Below the pieces are notes generated by a model. The model had not been told where the DNA came from, made no database searches, and saw nothing but the letters and a program-made list of their open reading frames with translations. Shown here piece by piece: positions 4,886 to 5,497 of a stretch of DNA of 5,497 bases (position 1 is the stretch's first letter; each line of letters opens with the position of its first letter). Where the stretch lies: positions 1 to 5,497 of the forward strand of contig MNZL01000003.1 of the NCBI GenBank assembly GCA_001873585.1. The letters run 5' to 3'. The translations under genes and the position numbers were made by a program. Source of the DNA: Rhodobacterales bacterium CG2_30_65_12. GTDB taxonomy: Bacteria; Pseudomonadota; Alphaproteobacteria; Rhodobacterales; Rhodobacteraceae.

Positions 4886-5497
4886 ATGACCCTTTCGGCG
4901 ATGGAGTTCGAGTTCGGCGCGGGTGTTCAGCGCAAGGCAGGCCAGCCAGGCCCGGTGATTGACAAGACCGATTGGGGTTATGCGATCCGCGACGAGCTGC
5001 CACGCAGCGCCGCGCCGGCGATGATCGCCGCGTCGGGGCGCTTTGCCGGAACGATCCTGCTGATGGTCGCTGGCGGGCTGCTGCTGCTGCCCGACGATGT
5101 GCATGCGCCCGAACTTCTGGGCATGAAGCTTGCGGCCACGGTGATGTTTTCCGTTTTCGGCGCAGCACTGCTGCTCGCCGGGCGGCGGGTGCCGCACCCG
5201 GAAATTCACGTCGACACCACCCGTGGCGAGGTGCGCCTTGGCCGCCGTGGCATCAAGGGCGGTTTCGATCTCCGCGCCAGCCTGAAGTTTGAGGATATTG
5301 CCTCGATCTACCTCCTGCGCACGAAGGATCACAGCCAGCCGACGCGGCTGTTTTTGCGGCTTGCCGACGCCGATCTGGCGATCGAGGTGGCGAGCGGCGC
5401 GGAGCCGGCGCTGGAAGACCTGCGCGAACGGCTCACCCGCGATCTCGGCCGCAGTCCGCGCCGATTGGCCGCGTTGAAGGTTGGTCACCCGGCACAC
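4886..5497 (+). CDS. Membrane protein of unknown function, truncated by the window edge
   Basis: The frame is open from the ATG at 4886 to the last base, giving 204 residues without a stop. GAGGA (4874-4878) lies 7 nt before the ATG and supports this start. I do not recognise a named family. The first 45 residues are polar. Two hydrophobic segments follow, at about 53-69 (FAGTILLMVAGGLLLL) and 80-99 (MKLAATVMFSVFGAALLLAG), separated by a short loop. Residues 105-186 are soluble and rich in alternating short strands (HPEIHVDTTRGEVRLGRR, then FEDIASIYLL, then TRLFLRLADADLAIEV), ending in an amphipathic helix (EPALEDLRERLTRDL). This resembles a membrane-anchored bacterial PH-like domain, but that is inference from pattern only. 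Codon use and GC content match the neighbouring genes. The gene is divergent from rpsF, and no clear promoter was found for it. Confidence 0.8.
   Translation, partial: MTLSAMEFEFGAGVQRKAGQPGPVIDKTDWGYAIRDELPRSAAPAMIAASGRFAGTILLMVAGGLLLLPDDVHAPELLGMKLAATVMFSVFGAALLLAGRRVPHPEIHVDTTRGEVRLGRRGIKGGFDLRASLKFEDIASIYLLRTKDHSQPTRLFLRLADADLAIEVASGAEPALEDLRERLTRDLGRSPRRLAALKVGHPAH

Noticed and set aside
4616..5497. Long minus-strand open frame opposite the membrane protein and the rpsF leader
   Set aside because: The plus-strand frame from 4886 has a proper ribosome binding site and membrane segments. The minus frame is Arg/Gln/His-rich with no recognisable domain, typical of an antisense shadow.
1..5497. 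CRISPR array, insertion sequence, toxin-antitoxin pair or defence system
   Set aside because: No regularly spaced repeats, transposase, nuclease or small paired toxin-like genes were found on either strand.

Overview
The window looks like a piece of ordinary chromosome from a GC-rich alphaproteobacterium, most likely a member of the Rhodobacterales. This is inferred from the protein style of trigger factor, S6, S18 and L9, from the short Hint_2-type protein with a degenerate active site, and from an intergenic palindrome of a kind I associate with that group. No database search was run, so the placement is by recognition only.

Layout. Positions 16-113 hold an imperfect palindrome next to the 3' end of a small Hint-domain gene (minus strand, 618 to 115). 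A tRNA-Leu(UAG) gene follows on the plus strand at 768-852. Ten bases beyond it is the 3' end of a second, apparently broken Hint-domain gene on the minus strand (863 to about 1230). The plus-strand trigger factor gene tig (1340-2671) has a good sigma-70-type promoter at 1251-1279 and a strong intrinsic terminator at 2691-2719. Convergent to it is a small lytic transglycosylase lipoprotein gene (3236 to 2745). Then comes the minus-strand ribosomal protein operon rpsF-rpsR-rplI (4637 to 3390), with a candidate promoter, a candidate structured leader and a terminator. Divergent from rpsF, a membrane protein gene of unknown function starts at 4886 and runs off the right edge. It has no stop codon in the window.

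How the parts relate. Most of the window is translation and protein-folding housekeeping: a tRNA, a ribosome-bound chaperone and three ribosomal proteins. A cell-wall enzyme and an unrecognised membrane protein accompany them. I see no mobile element, CRISPR array, phage gene or defence system. The least ordinary part is the left 1.2 kb. There, two Hint-family genes lie in the same orientation on either side of the tRNA. One is intact but lacks the usual catalytic Cys and His. The other shows apparent frameshift, stop and deletion damage. The next most interesting items are the rpsF 5' leader, a candidate for S6:S18 autoregulation, and the partial membrane protein. I do not find convincing evidence of a new biological system here.
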